Shown piece by piece: positions 25,101-40,100 of a DNA stretch of 64,000 bases. The stretch covers positions 186,001-250,000 of the forward strand of contig JAZAYU010000013.1 in NCBI GenBank assembly GCA_038501625.1, written 5' to 3'. The position numbers were made by a program, and so were the translations under genes. Numbering within the stretch: the first letter of the stretch is position 1; each line of letters opens with the position of its first letter. The notes under the pieces were generated by a model, which had not been told where the DNA came from, searched no databases, and saw nothing but the letters and a program-made list of their open reading frames with translations. The DNA is from Corbicula japonica. Its lineage: Eukaryota; Mollusca; Bivalvia; Venerida; Cyrenidae.

Positions 25101-28100
25101 TTACTTTGACGCGAGCTAAAAAATCTATTAACTTGTATGTTTTCACACCCCAAGCTTACACAATCCATTATCCAAATTTTATATCCTTTATTCTAAAACC
25201 ATTTTACAGGGACAAAACTCAATCATATCAACAAACATTTTGAGCCAAATTCCACAGAGCCTTATTCCTGACAACAATGATAATTCAAACTTAAAGACTC
25301 TATGAGAAACTCTACCTTTATATCTTGAACCATTGATTTTATTTGCTTAATAATAACATTTTTAATCACAGTTCTTTTTTGTAAATGTATTATATACAGA
25401 AAGATAATAATGCCATTTACACATGGTGTCACATATCATATGTGGTTATTCAATACATCCTAGGATGGCAGTGAAATAAGAGTACATAGAAATCATAACT
25501 AGAAACTGATGTTTCATGAAACACATGTGTATCCAAATTTGCATTTAAGAGGCATAACTCATAAAATAGTGGAACAGGAGTTATCATTTTTGTTGTAACT
25601 GCTTTGTTCATTGCAGGTTATAAATTCCAAGTATTAAGTGAATAGGATAAATACTTTCAAAGTTATAGGCAACATTAACCCTTACGCTGCCAACGTCGAA
25701 AACCCGAATTGACGTCGTAAGTGCCAAGAGCTTTTTAAAAAAACCAATACCAAGGTCAGAATGAGGCAGGTTATTTTAACTATATCGACGTAGTTACTAT
25801 GTTTACATGTGAAAACGAAAGCAATAACATTATTGGTCAATACTTCAATGATCTGCCTACGTCAGCATAGAAACTCCCGCTTTGCGCTTTGCATGCTGGT
25901 CTATATATACATGTAGAAACAGCAAAAGCCGTCCATATGGCAAATACGCCGAAAATAATTGGGACGGCATATGCCGTCCTTATGGCAGTGAAAGGGTTAA
26001 GTTTCATATTTAAAGTTGGGGGACTACCAGAATACAATACCATCGCTGCTGTCAGACAACATAATCCCTGAGTCTACCTGCTATCGCAGGCCACACAAAA
26101 ATAGCCAAAATTCTGATCAGGTAATTAAGAGTATGTGATCATCTATTGTGGTGTACAGACCTTTGTCTTTGGAGGCAGCTTTCTGCTGATCAACCTCCTT
26201 GGCACAGTTCACATACTCTATCAGCTCCAGGAACAACAACCGAACCATCTTACTGCACCATAATATCTGTAGCTGCTTCACCACACACGGCATAGCTTCA
26301 TGTAAACTGTAACATAATGGTATCAACAATCATAACGCATGGCATTGCCTCATGTAAACTGTAACATTACATTGCAAATGTTCTAAACACATGTCATGGC
26401 CACATGTAAACTGTAACATGATTACATCAAACTTCACCACACCCGGCATTGCCTTGTGTAAACAGTAAACATATGTGTATACTAATGACAGTTAAAAATT
26501 TAAGATCGATATTTGTATTTCATGTCAAAGACCATGCCAGACAAATTCAGATAGTATAAGAAAGGTAATAGAAACAATACCCCAAGGGAACTGGTGTAAG
26601 AAGTTCTAGAGTTCTTAAGTTAACTGAAAGGAGAAGCAACATTTACCTACCCTTGGTCTGTGGTCTGAGAGAACCAGCCGAGCACCGGGTGCCAGTGTGT
26701 CAGGTTGGATCTCTTGTTCTGCACATAGTTCTTACACTTGTCCAACAGCCGGATGGTGACAGTCTGTAACAGAACATAATATGAACATCAAAGACCTAAA
26801 ACTTTGCTAAGAACATCGTATGATCATCAAAGACCTAAAACTTTGCTAAGAACATCATACGAACATCAAAGACCTAAACCTTTGCTAAGAACATCATACG
26901 AACATCAAAGACCTAAAACTTTGCTAAGAACATCATACGAACATCAGAGACCTAAAACTTTACTATGACAAACGATGGATTCTTTATGAAAATGAGTACA
27001 GTCTGCACATTCAGACATATTGGTCAAAGAGCATAGACTGAGAATGTCTTAAATCTGAGAGCTGATTGTAGAAATATTGTTCTGATTTCAAACAGACCAA
27101 TCACATGCTTGAGTTTTTGAAGCGGTGTTTTTGTATTGGTTTCTGATCTGGGCATCAATGGAGCCCTTCGAGAACATGATTGTCTGTGGTTTTCAACAAT
27201 TCACGTAGTGAAAGTACTACTCATAGTGAAAGTACTGCATATAAAGAAAGTATGGGCCTGAAGTATAATGAAGAACAAAGCATGCAAGCTAAATAATTAC
27301 AGTTATTTTCCAAATCATACAATTACATTGTGAGCATATGTATTGAAACAAAACTACCACTATTACATATAAAATTCAATCCTTCAAGGATGTGGTCATA
27401 CATACTGAAGTAAAACCATGACAAAACCCACTTCACACAACCCAGAATCACACACTGAACCTATTTCATGTCTACATATAAACTATGAGTATGAACACAT
27501 TACATTAAAGTTCAGCTTCAGAGAGATCTGTCACCAGTGCCCAAGGTTGTAAAACTTAGCATGGAAACCAGTCTCAAATCTCAAACATCTGATTAGCAAA
27601 AATGGAGTTGATTGGCTGAAATGGCGACAAGTCACCATTTCAGCCAATCAGATGCTTGAGATTTGAGACTGGTTTCCAAACTCAGTTTTCTAACCTTCAA
27701 CCCAGTAAAACTTACCATAAAGCTGTTGGTGTTCTCAACCAATCCTTCCAACTCAGAGTAACCAAGCTGTATCAAGTTTGCTACAAATATATACAATTTA
27801 CAACAATATATGCATTTTAATGCATGTGCAATCAGTGTAGATCCTAATCATGTGGCATATCCATTCCAACTGATCTGGATCTACACTTATTGCTCACACA
27901 ATAAGAGTGTTTCTATGGGGTAAATGGTTAAAAGAATATATGGTGTAACTTGCTCTGTAAGCTAGTTAGAATTAGCAGAGTCCACAGTCAGAAAAATTGT
28001 ATTTAATGAATAACTTAACTGAAGCAAATTAATAAAATCTTTGATAAACAATGTTACTAAACTTTTTAACCAAAACCATTCTTATACAAGTTTGGGAAGT

Positions 28101-31100
28101 GCATAACAACACAGTTTTTAAAACAGCCTAAACTCCTTGGACAGATTCTATTGTAGCGTGAAAGGACAAAACAAGAAAATAAAATAAACAAAAGATAAAG
28201 TATAATTGGAAGTCAGTGAATGTGGCTTACCCAGCAAACATAAAGCATAGTTTCCCTCAAGTGAGTTGAAGATGATTCTTGTACTTTGTTCATTGGTTAG
28301 AAGGTCCAGTGATCTCTTAAACACTCTGTTCGTGATCAACTGTGTAAGGCACTGTAAAACAAACAATACTGACATAATTCAATCACCACTGTTTCTTTAT
28401 GGTACAGTGTATTTTCATTACTCAATATAGTCAAATAATCACATAATTCTTCTGTGAACTTAACATTTATTTATTTATTCCATTACTAAGTCTTGTTCTT
28501 GTGGTTTTTCAAAATTATTCTGAAATCTGTAGACAAACAGTCAATTTCCAAACACCATGAAGTCCATAATCAACATTGAAAACATATTGTAAAGGCTTGT
28601 TTTATCGTCTGTAAAATAGCAGTTCAGCAACAAATTTAAACTACATCTATTAGGATATCATATGCCAACTCGCAAACAACTGGCCTAAACAGACAGTAAT
28701 ATGTACAATAGCCAGTTACTTACATCAGGTGCTGTAGTGGACAGATGATGAACTAGTGCAGGTACAGACAGAATGTTCAGCACAAACAAGGTCAACAGGT
28801 TGTCAGAAAAGTTCCCTGCCAACAATGGTCTGAAATATTCAAAGATAGATAGAAAGTAAAAGCATGCTTATCAACAGAAAAACTTATTTCAATAAACATG
28901 TTCATCTATTCAAACGGAAATTTAAATAAAAACAAAATTTACATTAATTTATATCCATATATCTACCCCTAGCAGCATTGCAGATATTTTTGCACCATTT
29001 TATATGGAGACTTTCTGTATTACTACACTGTATCTATAGTACATTTCAAAGCAATTTTGTAAAAAAAATATGGACAGACATTTAGCATGACCTTAGGGGA
29101 AATTTAAGTAAAAATTTGGAGTGCCAGCTAATCTAGATCTACATTGGTCGCACATGTGATACAACCTGTATATATAAAGGGTTAAAACAAGAATGGTGCA
29201 TTTACTTGTCTATAAAGCAGAAGTGTTGGGAGAGAAAATGCTAGTAAATAATAAAATAAACGATATCATTTTTTCTTGACATTGGTGATGACATTTCCAG
29301 TTTGAACTTTAACGATGCTGTAGATGTATTTGTTCTCCTATCTGTCCACAGGATAACATTTTTACATGTCTGTTTGAATAAAAAATTGCATGGCTGGGAA
29401 CTTCGTCTTACTTAAAACAAGGCAGTAAATCTGTAGATAGAACTGATAGAAAACACAGTTCTCCAAAACACAGGTTTCCAACCTCCAATCACAGGTATGT
29501 GATTGGTTGAGATCAATTCCAGTTTAAAAACTGACCAATTAAAGACAACAATTTGGAGAGTGGTCTTTAATATCAGTTCTATATATTTGATTTATTTATA
29601 TATTTTAGACAAAGTTACGACAGCCGTTTTACAGTAAGGCTGGTTTGCACCATTAAATGATGTTAAATGTTAACAGATATATTTTGTGTGAATATTACAT
29701 CTCTCATTGACTATCTCACCTTAATGATATTGTAAGTATTGCAGTGAGTGATGTCTTTGTGAATGCTGGTTTACTTCTAGCCAAGCCTCGTACCAACAGA
29801 GTCTGAAATACAAAGAATGCACAGACAATTAACAAAGACACGATTCTCCTACAAATAAAAGATCACCTGTGTCTTAGGTTTCAAATTACCAAAAGTAAAA
29901 ACTATCCGCACAGTTAAAATATGTGTTTTCTTTGTCATGCATATCTTAATATACAGATATTTGTGAAATAAAATTTTCTTCAATCGATTTATACATGTAT
30001 TTATACATTATATTTATCTATATGTCTTTTATCACACTTGCATGTGTAGATTCAGATTTACATCTGTTTGCTTTCTGGATCACTCAGTATTTTTCTGACT
30101 AACTAACAAACAGTGTGTATGTGCAATTCTATATTTATGGGCTTTAAATTTGTGTGCCAATCTGCCCATGAAAATGATTGTTGATTTTTCGTGATACAAA
30201 AACGTCAATCTTATTATAGACCGTCTGGTCAAGAATTCTAATAAACTGTATTTTTAGCCAAACAGATGTTTGATTTTAGCACTAAAATCAAACTAATGGG
30301 GGACTGAATGAATCCTAGTGCCGTGTTATAGTAAACATAGAACTGTTGATCATTAACTATTATATGAACTCAAAACAATACCAAAGATTTTTTACAACAA
30401 AATCCTATTTGTAGATTTTAAAGTACAGAACAATGGATTTAGATCCATCTGCTCATATCTGCTTCCCCATGTTTACAGCCAGTAATGATCTAGAATCATT
30501 CGATTTTGCATACACATTATTAACATTTACCTGAAAAGGAATATAATTCTTTGCATAAATCTGACATCTGAATCAAGCTTGCCAGTCATTTTACATCAGG
30601 TACAAGATACTAGACATTTAACAAATGTCTTAGTCTATGTGAATGTCACACTCATCAAGGGAAGTTTTCAAATATCAAATTAACATCCATCACATGGTTA
30701 GCTAACCAAGTCAAGTTTCCTCTTAACAGCTGATTTCAAGGATACAGCTTTTCTCACTTTCTGGACAGAAAAATCTCTATTTTTAGCCGTGTGAGATTTT
30801 CTTATCCTTCATAGCCTTATCTTTAACTCCGCGTGCTCGCATACTTTCTTATTAATGCACACCATGTTAATTGAGCACTTTCATTATTGATTTAGACTAC
30901 GTCATGATGCTAATTACTATGTCATTTATATTTTGTGACGTAATTGAACGAATGTTTACTTTTTCAAACAGAGCAAGCCGTTAATTTTGTTTAACCAGGA
31001 TTTTGTTCAAAAATCTTTTGGAAAGGATACACTCGGAGGTTGCTAAATTCTCAACGCTGAAACTTGGAAGTATTTATCATGGTACGAGTCTGAAAATGCT

Positions 31101-34100
31101 ACTTTTTTTAGTGTTTCAATCTTATACCGCTGTTGCGAGCTTTGTTAAACATCAGGCTCTATGGTAAAAATGAATGGAAAATAAAATAGGAATTATACTG
31201 CTTTTTATTCAGGATATTTCAACTGGTATGTACAATTCAATCTATTTGAATTATGTGACAAAATCACGGATAACCTTAACAATCGCAGTTCCGTTATCAA
31301 AGGATGAACCTGCTGCAGATTTTCATGCCATGTAATAACGATTCTTTTTCTTTCTTTAATTTGTAACAATATTTTTGTACATGTTAGGGGATGTTAAACT
31401 TTTAAATAGGTATCCAAAATTTTTTTTCTTTTAAATTTAAAGAATTTTGTTTGAATCTAGAAGAAGTAAGTGAGAAAAATAATCAATCATTGTTATTCGG
31501 GGAAGATCATGGTATCCCAACCCTTGGGCAATGCTTTCCAGACGGAAACTAGGCTGTTACCCTCGGGATGAGATACATGTACCTTGATCTTCGCCGAATA
31601 CAAATGATAGATTCTCTTTATATCCTAGTTGTGACCTGTGCAGATCCACATCAGCCTACATGAATGTGCAGTTTGATCAGGATCAGTTTCATTAGATTAT
31701 ATTTGACTGAGAAGTGAACAATGCATATCCCGATCAGACATCACAGATATGATCCCTTACCTTGAACTAAATAAATTGCACATTTGACATAACCTGTAAG
31801 TATGGAGCAAGTTGTTCAATAATTGATCCTTTAATTCACATCAGAAAAAAGTAGAGATACCTGAAGTGCAGGATAGAGTCCCTTGTTGTTAAGATGGCCC
31901 ATTATGTTGTTACACAACTGATTCATTCCAGCCAGCAATCCTTCACCTGTAAATGAAGTCTTGTTATCTGGTACATACTAAATAAACAAGAATTTTAATC
32001 TGAGTTAATATTCCATTTGAGTTAACAATGATTTATTTATGTTTTAGATCAAAATTCTATTTGATTTGCCTTTCTCAATCATTTATGTTTAGAGAAGGTT
32101 TGATATCTGTGTTGAACCGCAAATCTGCTGCAAGCCAGGTGGATAGCTTCCTACCATTAGAGAAAATTTATGATTGAACGGTAGATAATAAATCTGGATG
32201 TTAACCGTGTGCTTTACAAATATGACTTATATCCCATGTAAGACTAGTGAAAATCTAGATCAGAATGCACAGAATGCACTTCAATACAGTTGTACAAGGA
32301 TATACACTATTTACTTCAAGGCGAGAAATAACCTAGTGAATCTAAAAGTGACTAATGTAAATCCTTATCAGACTGCATGGCTGATCTGGATCTACAGTGG
32401 TTGCAAATGGAATATAAGTTGTACCCATAAAATAGTGTTAAAAACTAACATTCTCAAAAGCTCATAAATTCTACTTCAGGACTATCAGATAGAGTTACCT
32501 TTTCCTTTAATAATTTTCCAGGTGGCAGTATGGGTAAAAGTGATGAGCATTCTCAGGTAGACCATCATCACCTTCACCTCCACATGGTTCTCTGGCTGTC
32601 AACAATCAATAATCATATGTCAACATATTGTATAAAAGTAATTACTTCATTTTTTATTCGAGATAGTTAAGTTTCAAACAAGTAAAATAAATTATGTTCA
32701 TAAACATTGTGCAGATGCTGTTACACAGTATAATGGTAGAGATTAAGGGCTGACAGAGGTGACAGCTTGCTCTACTTTTTAAACCATATTGTTGGAATTG
32801 CAGTTACCTTCTGATTTTAATTCATTTTAACTTTTTACTCAAATGCATTTGTAAGAAATATGTTTCTTTCATTATTCCACTATTAAGAAAAGAAGATTTT
32901 GAAGAGACATTCAAAGAAGGATACCTTAATGCGCTTCAAACATGTAACACATTTCCACAGAATGTCCTTGACCTGCTGTATCCATGGCAACACAAAATCC
33001 TTCAGTAATGATACTGACACATAGGACACCTGTCGTGAGACTAAATCACTGGCTTACTGGTATTGGTATAAGATTCATTTATCTTGCATATGAAAACAAT
33101 TTTCCCCCCAAATAAGTTATCTAATATGAAATAGAAGAAAAGCTTTAACATAATCTATAATTATTAATAACCAGGGTTTCTAAAACAAACAAATGCATTT
33201 GAACATTGGGACCAAATTTGTATTTTAAATTGATTATTCTCCAAGATTTCCCATCCCCACCTTCTTATTATCACCCTTATCATTTCTTGCTAAATAATTT
33301 ACCTTCAAGTTATCAGAGTCCATTGTAGCTAGCAAATATCTGCAAACAGTTTCCAACCCCTGTAACAAACAAGTTTAGAACTTATTTATTTAATTACACA
33401 TTCGGTAATTTATTTTTGCTTACAAGCTGTTTTGCTTGATTCCCAGATGTGTTACTTAAATCAAGTTGTGAATTTTTCAGTTTCAAACCATTTCGTGATA
33501 AATTTTATCCACTGTAAGTAGCAAGCAATACTCTGTGTTTGTGATAAAAATCAAAAGAAGGCATAAACACAGTTGTATTTTTTAGAAAAGATTATCCTTA
33601 CAGAAGTCAGAAATACAGAAATGTTACACCTGATGCCCAATCTATCATACACGCTTGCTGCAATATACAATCGTTAATAAAGATTAGCATTTTGTTTCTT
33701 TATGATCTGTTTATTATTGTTTAATACGTTTCTTTAATAAGCAAACAGTCATAAAATTATCAAATTGCTGTCCAAACACTGGGTCACCTAATTAAGGACG
33801 CTAAATGGTTACTGAATGGTTATTTTTTGCACCTACTGCCGATAAAATGATAAATGTGTCTGATTTTGTTAATTGGCTTCTAATTTGAGAAGCTCATGTC
33901 TAAATTTGACACGTGTTGAGAATCTGTTTTCATTCTAGACAGCGTACAGGTCTTACAAATACATGTGGTTCCGCATAAATATTAACCCGCAGTATAAACG
34001 TTAGTGAGTTAAACTCACATTGTAGTAATTTTATAGCACCAGTTGGAAAGAAAAACAACAACATGGCAACCAAAAGATTTATTTTAAAATACCGATAAAA

Positions 34101-37100
34101 ACGTAACGATAAATAACTGTGTACATGTATTAAAATGCTTATCAAGGGTAACATTACATCCGCTATATACAGACTTATGATAAGCATAAGTTTCTTCGAC
34201 ACTGGAATATCGCGGATCCGATAATATCACGATTTGTGGGACTGGACCCCACAGATCGCGTTATAGTGGATCTCCACTGTAGTTCTTTTTGGAGCTAATT
34301 TTTATGAATATTTCCATTTTACAATAAAAAAATCAGCTCTGCAGCATGGAAATGATAAAATCAAATGTTTTGTTTTCAGTGAATAAATATTTCTTAAAAC
34401 ACATTACCTTTGCTTTGTACACTTTGTCTCAATATGATGTTACCATAACCAACTCAACTTGCAACTCAGTGCATTCAAAAGAAGTCATGGATTTTGTATA
34501 AAATGAGCTTTCATTCACATTTCATAAATGATATGCATAAATCCTGTAAAATATTTTTTGCAAATACATAATTTGTAAGGAACCCAAAAAGTTTTTAAAG
34601 TTTGATGGTTTGTTAAAATTTTCCAATTTATTCCTTTTACAAGACTAGCCTTAAAATAAGCAATTATAGTTACTGCAAATAAAATACCAACCTGACCATC
34701 TGCAGTATCAGAGTAGGTAAACAGAAACCCTCGTAACAGTTTGTAAACCTCCAATGCTGTAAAGTTTACAACATAAGCATTGAATTTCATAATAAATTAC
34801 ATATATAACATTTTACATATATATCTTATGTTTAATTTAATATAAAATATTGAAGAAATCAGCATGTATAAGCAACAGCTGGTTTGTTGATACTTACAAG
34901 GAAGTCCCTCAACTCCTTTTGTTGTAATTGACAGCAGGAAGGGGGAAATTTATTACCTTTCCAGAAAAGATTTACATATAGAGTAAAGGGTTAATAATTT
35001 GGATCCTCCGACACACATTATTTTCTGTCCTGCCTCGAGTATTACTGGTTTCAATCAGATTTTTTTTTTAGAAAAATCACAAGGAATACAGGTCTGTTTT
35101 GATTATCAGTCGTCAAAAAAAATCATGAGCTATCACTGAAAGTGTAAGGACCCATAACTCTGTCAAAAATAATCTGAGCAGAAACTTCTGACAGTATGCT
35201 CAACCGAGCTTGGTGACAAACACTCCTGTGAAATTTCAACGAAATCCCTCAAGCAGTTTTAGAGATAAAGCGATGACAAAATTTTACCAGACTGAAGGAC
35301 AGATGGACAGTGTGTTTAACATTTGCCTACCTTCAAGGGCATAAAATAAATTATGAATACCTTAACTATGTTACCAACTTAACAAAGTACAAAATTGTCC
35401 TATCAATGTAACATAACTTCTGTAAAACCTAAGATCACTACCTGGCTTAAAGTTTGGTGTACATTCTCCATCTTCTACAGTAGGCTTATTGAGGAGACTG
35501 TCAACTTCCTTCCTGAAATAAAATAGTAACAGGATCAATGATGCTCACCTCATGAGCACAGTATCATTCAGTCTTGGACTATGGCTAGTATAGCATTCTG
35601 TTCTTCATAAGTAATCTGTCTAGCCACAAGTCATAATACTGTCCAATTTAAGAAGTACCGATATTTCATTAATACAACAGTCAATTACTTTAAAATGATA
35701 AGAAACATGTATGCTGCCACCCCCCACTTCCATACCCAAGACCCCTCTAAGGCTCTTCATGACCATGAAAGGATTATATGGATTGTCCACCATTTGTGAG
35801 CATTGCTATGTCTAGTAAAAAGAAGCATACCGAACAACGCAGTATCATAACATTCCTATTTGAAGAGCGGTGACCATGATTTAATCCCAGTGAACCCTAG
35901 TCCAGCCCGTCTGGACGTTATCAGTGACGTCGTCTATCGACTTGCTACAGTAACGTCCAGAGACGCCGTATAGTAAAAAACGGAAATTTCATATACCTGT
36001 CTCGAACTAGACAAAACTGCAACGACAATTTTAACAAAAAGATTAAAATGAAAGAACGTAGCACTCAAAAACATATTTTTCTTATTAATTATATATATAT
36101 TACACGGAGGAGCTGCCTTTTAATTAAGACAAACGTCTTGAAACTTCGTAAAATATGAAGCGCTTCTGATTGCGTACATTTTACACGCCGTGACAAAATA
36201 GTGTTCATTGAGCGTAGCGGGATGTGGCGACCGCTTCCATAAGACGCCTCTTTCCGACAGTTTTGTCAATTAAAAAAGATCAAAACACAGCAATGTAGTA
36301 GTGTGCAGCGACGAAGTGTGAGCTTGATAGGAAAAAAAAGTTTAAATTTTTTTTTAGCGACGCACAGCCTAGCTTGAATATAATGTTTGATACTGTATAC
36401 AATTTTTTTATTTCTATGAATTTTAATGATTTATTTTTAAACTTAAAATTTTAAAAATGATATATAATTATGTGTGCACTTAAATAGCAATAGGTAAGTT
36501 TGATTAAATATACGTTTGAAAAGTAAACTTCTGGTGCTAAAATGCCGAGCTATAGTCGCGCGAACAGATAGCCGAAACCAAAGGTGGGTTTGTTGTTGTT
36601 TTCTGAACGTTAAACTGTTTTCGTGCTCATCAAATTGACTCAGTTGAAAGATTTAGCATTATTAGAATTAAAAAAACTTCTTAAAATGCTTCAAAATGAT
36701 AATAATTATTGCTTCATGTTTAGTTAGAGGCGGGGGCGGGGGTGGGGGGGGGGGAGTGGGGGAGGAATGATACGAAGTGCACTCCCAAATAGTCAATAGC
36801 GTTTTTTTGTCCGTTGGTTCAGATCGCTGACGATTTCACGGTGGCTCTTGGTATCGCCTAAACCTTTTTAAATGCCGTTGGTTTTCGAATGCACCAGGAG
36901 ATTTTAACAATTTCATAAAAAAGAATTAAAAATGATGAATCCTATAATAATAATTAAGTTTCACCTTAGATTCCCTGTGGAAAAAATACAATTATATGAT
37001 CAGTGTATTAAGAACATTGGTTAAGTGTATCTATATCATTATCGGGGTGCAAGCGAGACGATTATCAAACCTGGGTAAAAACGGCGGGTTTTCAGGCACT

Positions 37101-40100
37101 GCAATACTTCGTTTTTTTCTGCTTTAGTTTGCTTTACCTGCAGTTGCATTTTGTGGCTATGATAATGAAAATCATTTACCCATTCACAAGTATCAAGCCG
37201 CTTGTTTAACTCTGGGGTTTTGTGCACATTCTACAAGAGTCTATTAATTGATAGACCTTGATGCACCAAACATATTGCCGAGATCCGAAACTAGTCTCCA
37301 TTCTGGCTTAACATTGGAATTCGATCTATTACATTCACTTACAAGTTTAAAATAACTTGAAATTTTATCAAGGTAGAAATGTTATACGGGGGGAGGGTAA
37401 AGCTACCGGCAATCTTATATATCCCGCAAAAAAATAACTTTGAAGTGCATGAAACGATTTGTCTAGTTATCTAACCTGGCCGAGATATAATGCCCATAAA
37501 CATTTCCACAAGTTTCATGAAAATCGGACAGCACCTATTTGAATAAGAGAGCGGACAAGAAGAGTTTGCCATGATTTTATAAATAAACGGCCATAACTCT
37601 GAAGTGCATGAAGCTATATGGCTGAGTATCGAACTTGACCGAGATAAAATTCCCATAAACATTTCCACAAGTTTCATGCAGATCGGACAGCATGAATTAT
37701 AGAGCGGACAAGGCGTTTTATAAATAAACGGCCATAACTCTGAAGTGCATGAATCAATTTGGCTGATTATCGAACTTGACCGAGATATTATGCCCATAAA
37801 CAGTTTCCCAAAATTTATAAAGATTGGACAACAACTGTTCAAGTTTGAGAGCGGACATCACTGTGGACGACTCCCAACCACCCGCCATGGCAGGCGTATA
37901 AAAACAGAAAGAAAACTTCTTGAACAGTACATTTATTCATATCAATGCAATTTTAATAAACAACCAGAAATCAATGGCATTTCATGTTATTTTTCTGTCT
38001 ATAACAGACAAGCTTAAAATACAAAATCAAGTTCAATATTTCAAGAGTTTAATAACTTGATATAAACAGACACATGCGCCAATTAATCTTGCTTGATTAA
38101 ACAATTTTCTGCATGGATAATACCGGTAAACTCACAAGTGAATAATGTAGATCTAGATCAGTCTTCACATATGTGCAGTTTGATTAGGATTTTAACTGTT
38201 TGTTTAAAGAATCATTAAGTTATATCTGACCAAAAAATACAAATCTAGATCAAATGGAATAGATGTGTCAGCTTATCTGGATTTACACTGGATGCAAATG
38301 TGATAAAATGATCATCCGTGGAGTGAAGATACAAGTTAATATATATAATTGTAAGTCCTTACAATTATTGGTTAAACTAATTTAGAAAGATGTGACAGAT
38401 AGGAGGTTTAACAATAATTATCATGGTTTCTCTAAAATTCAAGCAAATTAATTGTTGATAATACAAGAATTTGTTACAAGTACACTTATAGTGAAAATAA
38501 CAATAGGTTATAACTCTTTAGAGGGCAACTCTATAATTATATGCCACATAAAATGGAATTTATTTCCAATACAATTCCGTAGTTAAATACCAAAATGCTG
38601 ATCTACAAAGATGGACTCCTGGATATTGTTAATTTAACTATAAAATAAGCAGTTGTGTTACTTCTAAAACCCTCAAATCAGAAAGTTTGATTTCAAGTTA
38701 GACTTTACAGAAACAAATCTTTTGCCATACTGTTTATATATAGCAGTTTTGTATTCATAGAAATTGAAAAAAATAATGCTCAACACATCAAAGAATAGAC
38801 AATTAGTACATAATTAGGTCATTTATAATGTCATTTACTTATAAAATGTCAGCCTCCAATAAACATTTATGAAAAACAAATGCTTATGACTATGAGCAGG
38901 TGACTTATTCAGTGCAAAAGTAAACTGGTCCTCGGTGCTGTGATTTCTGTATATTGCAGATCAGACTGGTCGGTTGATATTTTAATTTTATTCTTTCCAT
39001 AACTTCTTATGTGAGTCTATGTCAATGTCTGAAAATATATAAAAATTGTTTTTAATGGTAAAGTATATTCAGTAAAATGATTTTAAGACAAAATAAGAGT
39101 TGCATCACTACACCACACCACTGGTTAATTACCTTTATTAAATCCTTTTATTTTTAATAATTATTTTTAATTTAAAATAAAGATGTGAAATTGACCCATG
39201 GATGTTAACTAATCAACTATCAACTTGCTTGATAAGTTTTGACCAGTGTAATTCCAAGTGTGAGATTATCAGAAACATGTTAGAAAAAAAGCAAAATTCA
39301 TTAAATATTTTCTGAGTTTTCCACAATGCACATTCAGCATGTCAGGTACTGGCTTTTAACTAGAAAGCAGTTATCCACCATGATGAATACATGCAGAAAT
39401 ATTTTTTTAACTGACCCAAACAGTCCATTCTCTTAAAAGTATTTGATGACATAAAATTATTTTAAACATAAAATAAAAATAAATAATAAAAATATATAAA
39501 ATACTTGTAAGAAATTACTGTAATTAGACTTACATAACTATCTCCATCTAGAGTCTTATACAACACCACTTAGTTCCAGATTCATTCAAATTCAGCATCT
39601 GAAATTGCAAATAAATCAATTATTTCCATTGAGCTGACAGAAAAAAAACAAAATAAAATAGTTCCCATAACTTAATCATAATGAAGGGATTAAAATTATA
39701 GCTTTGAAAATCAGTGGCCAATTGACCCCCTGTGGAAAATTTTCAAGGGGTCATAATCAGCTTGGCCCGAGTCATATCATAACTTTACTAGCTATAAAAT
39801 TGGTTTAATTTCCTTTGAAGTTATTTTCAATGGTCAAATAAGTATTAACTTCATATTAAGATGCAATAAATACAATATTTATCTTTATTTAAAAAAAATG
39901 ACCACTTTCTAAATTCTCCTGCAACAAAATGACCCCAAACTCAGTATAAGATGGAGTAAAAAGAGAAAAAATTAAATGTGCTTGCATTAAAATGCAAGAA
40001 TATGTATCTACTGAAATCCATGTAATGCAAACTATAACTTTCATTTAATGTTGCCTTTTACAATAAATTTAATTTAAAAAAAATTGGTAAATGATAAAAA

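Noticed and set aside
25837..26071. Overlapping open frames on both strands near 25.9 kb
   Set aside because: They lie across the end of a TTAA-bounded MITE and have no protein-like features.
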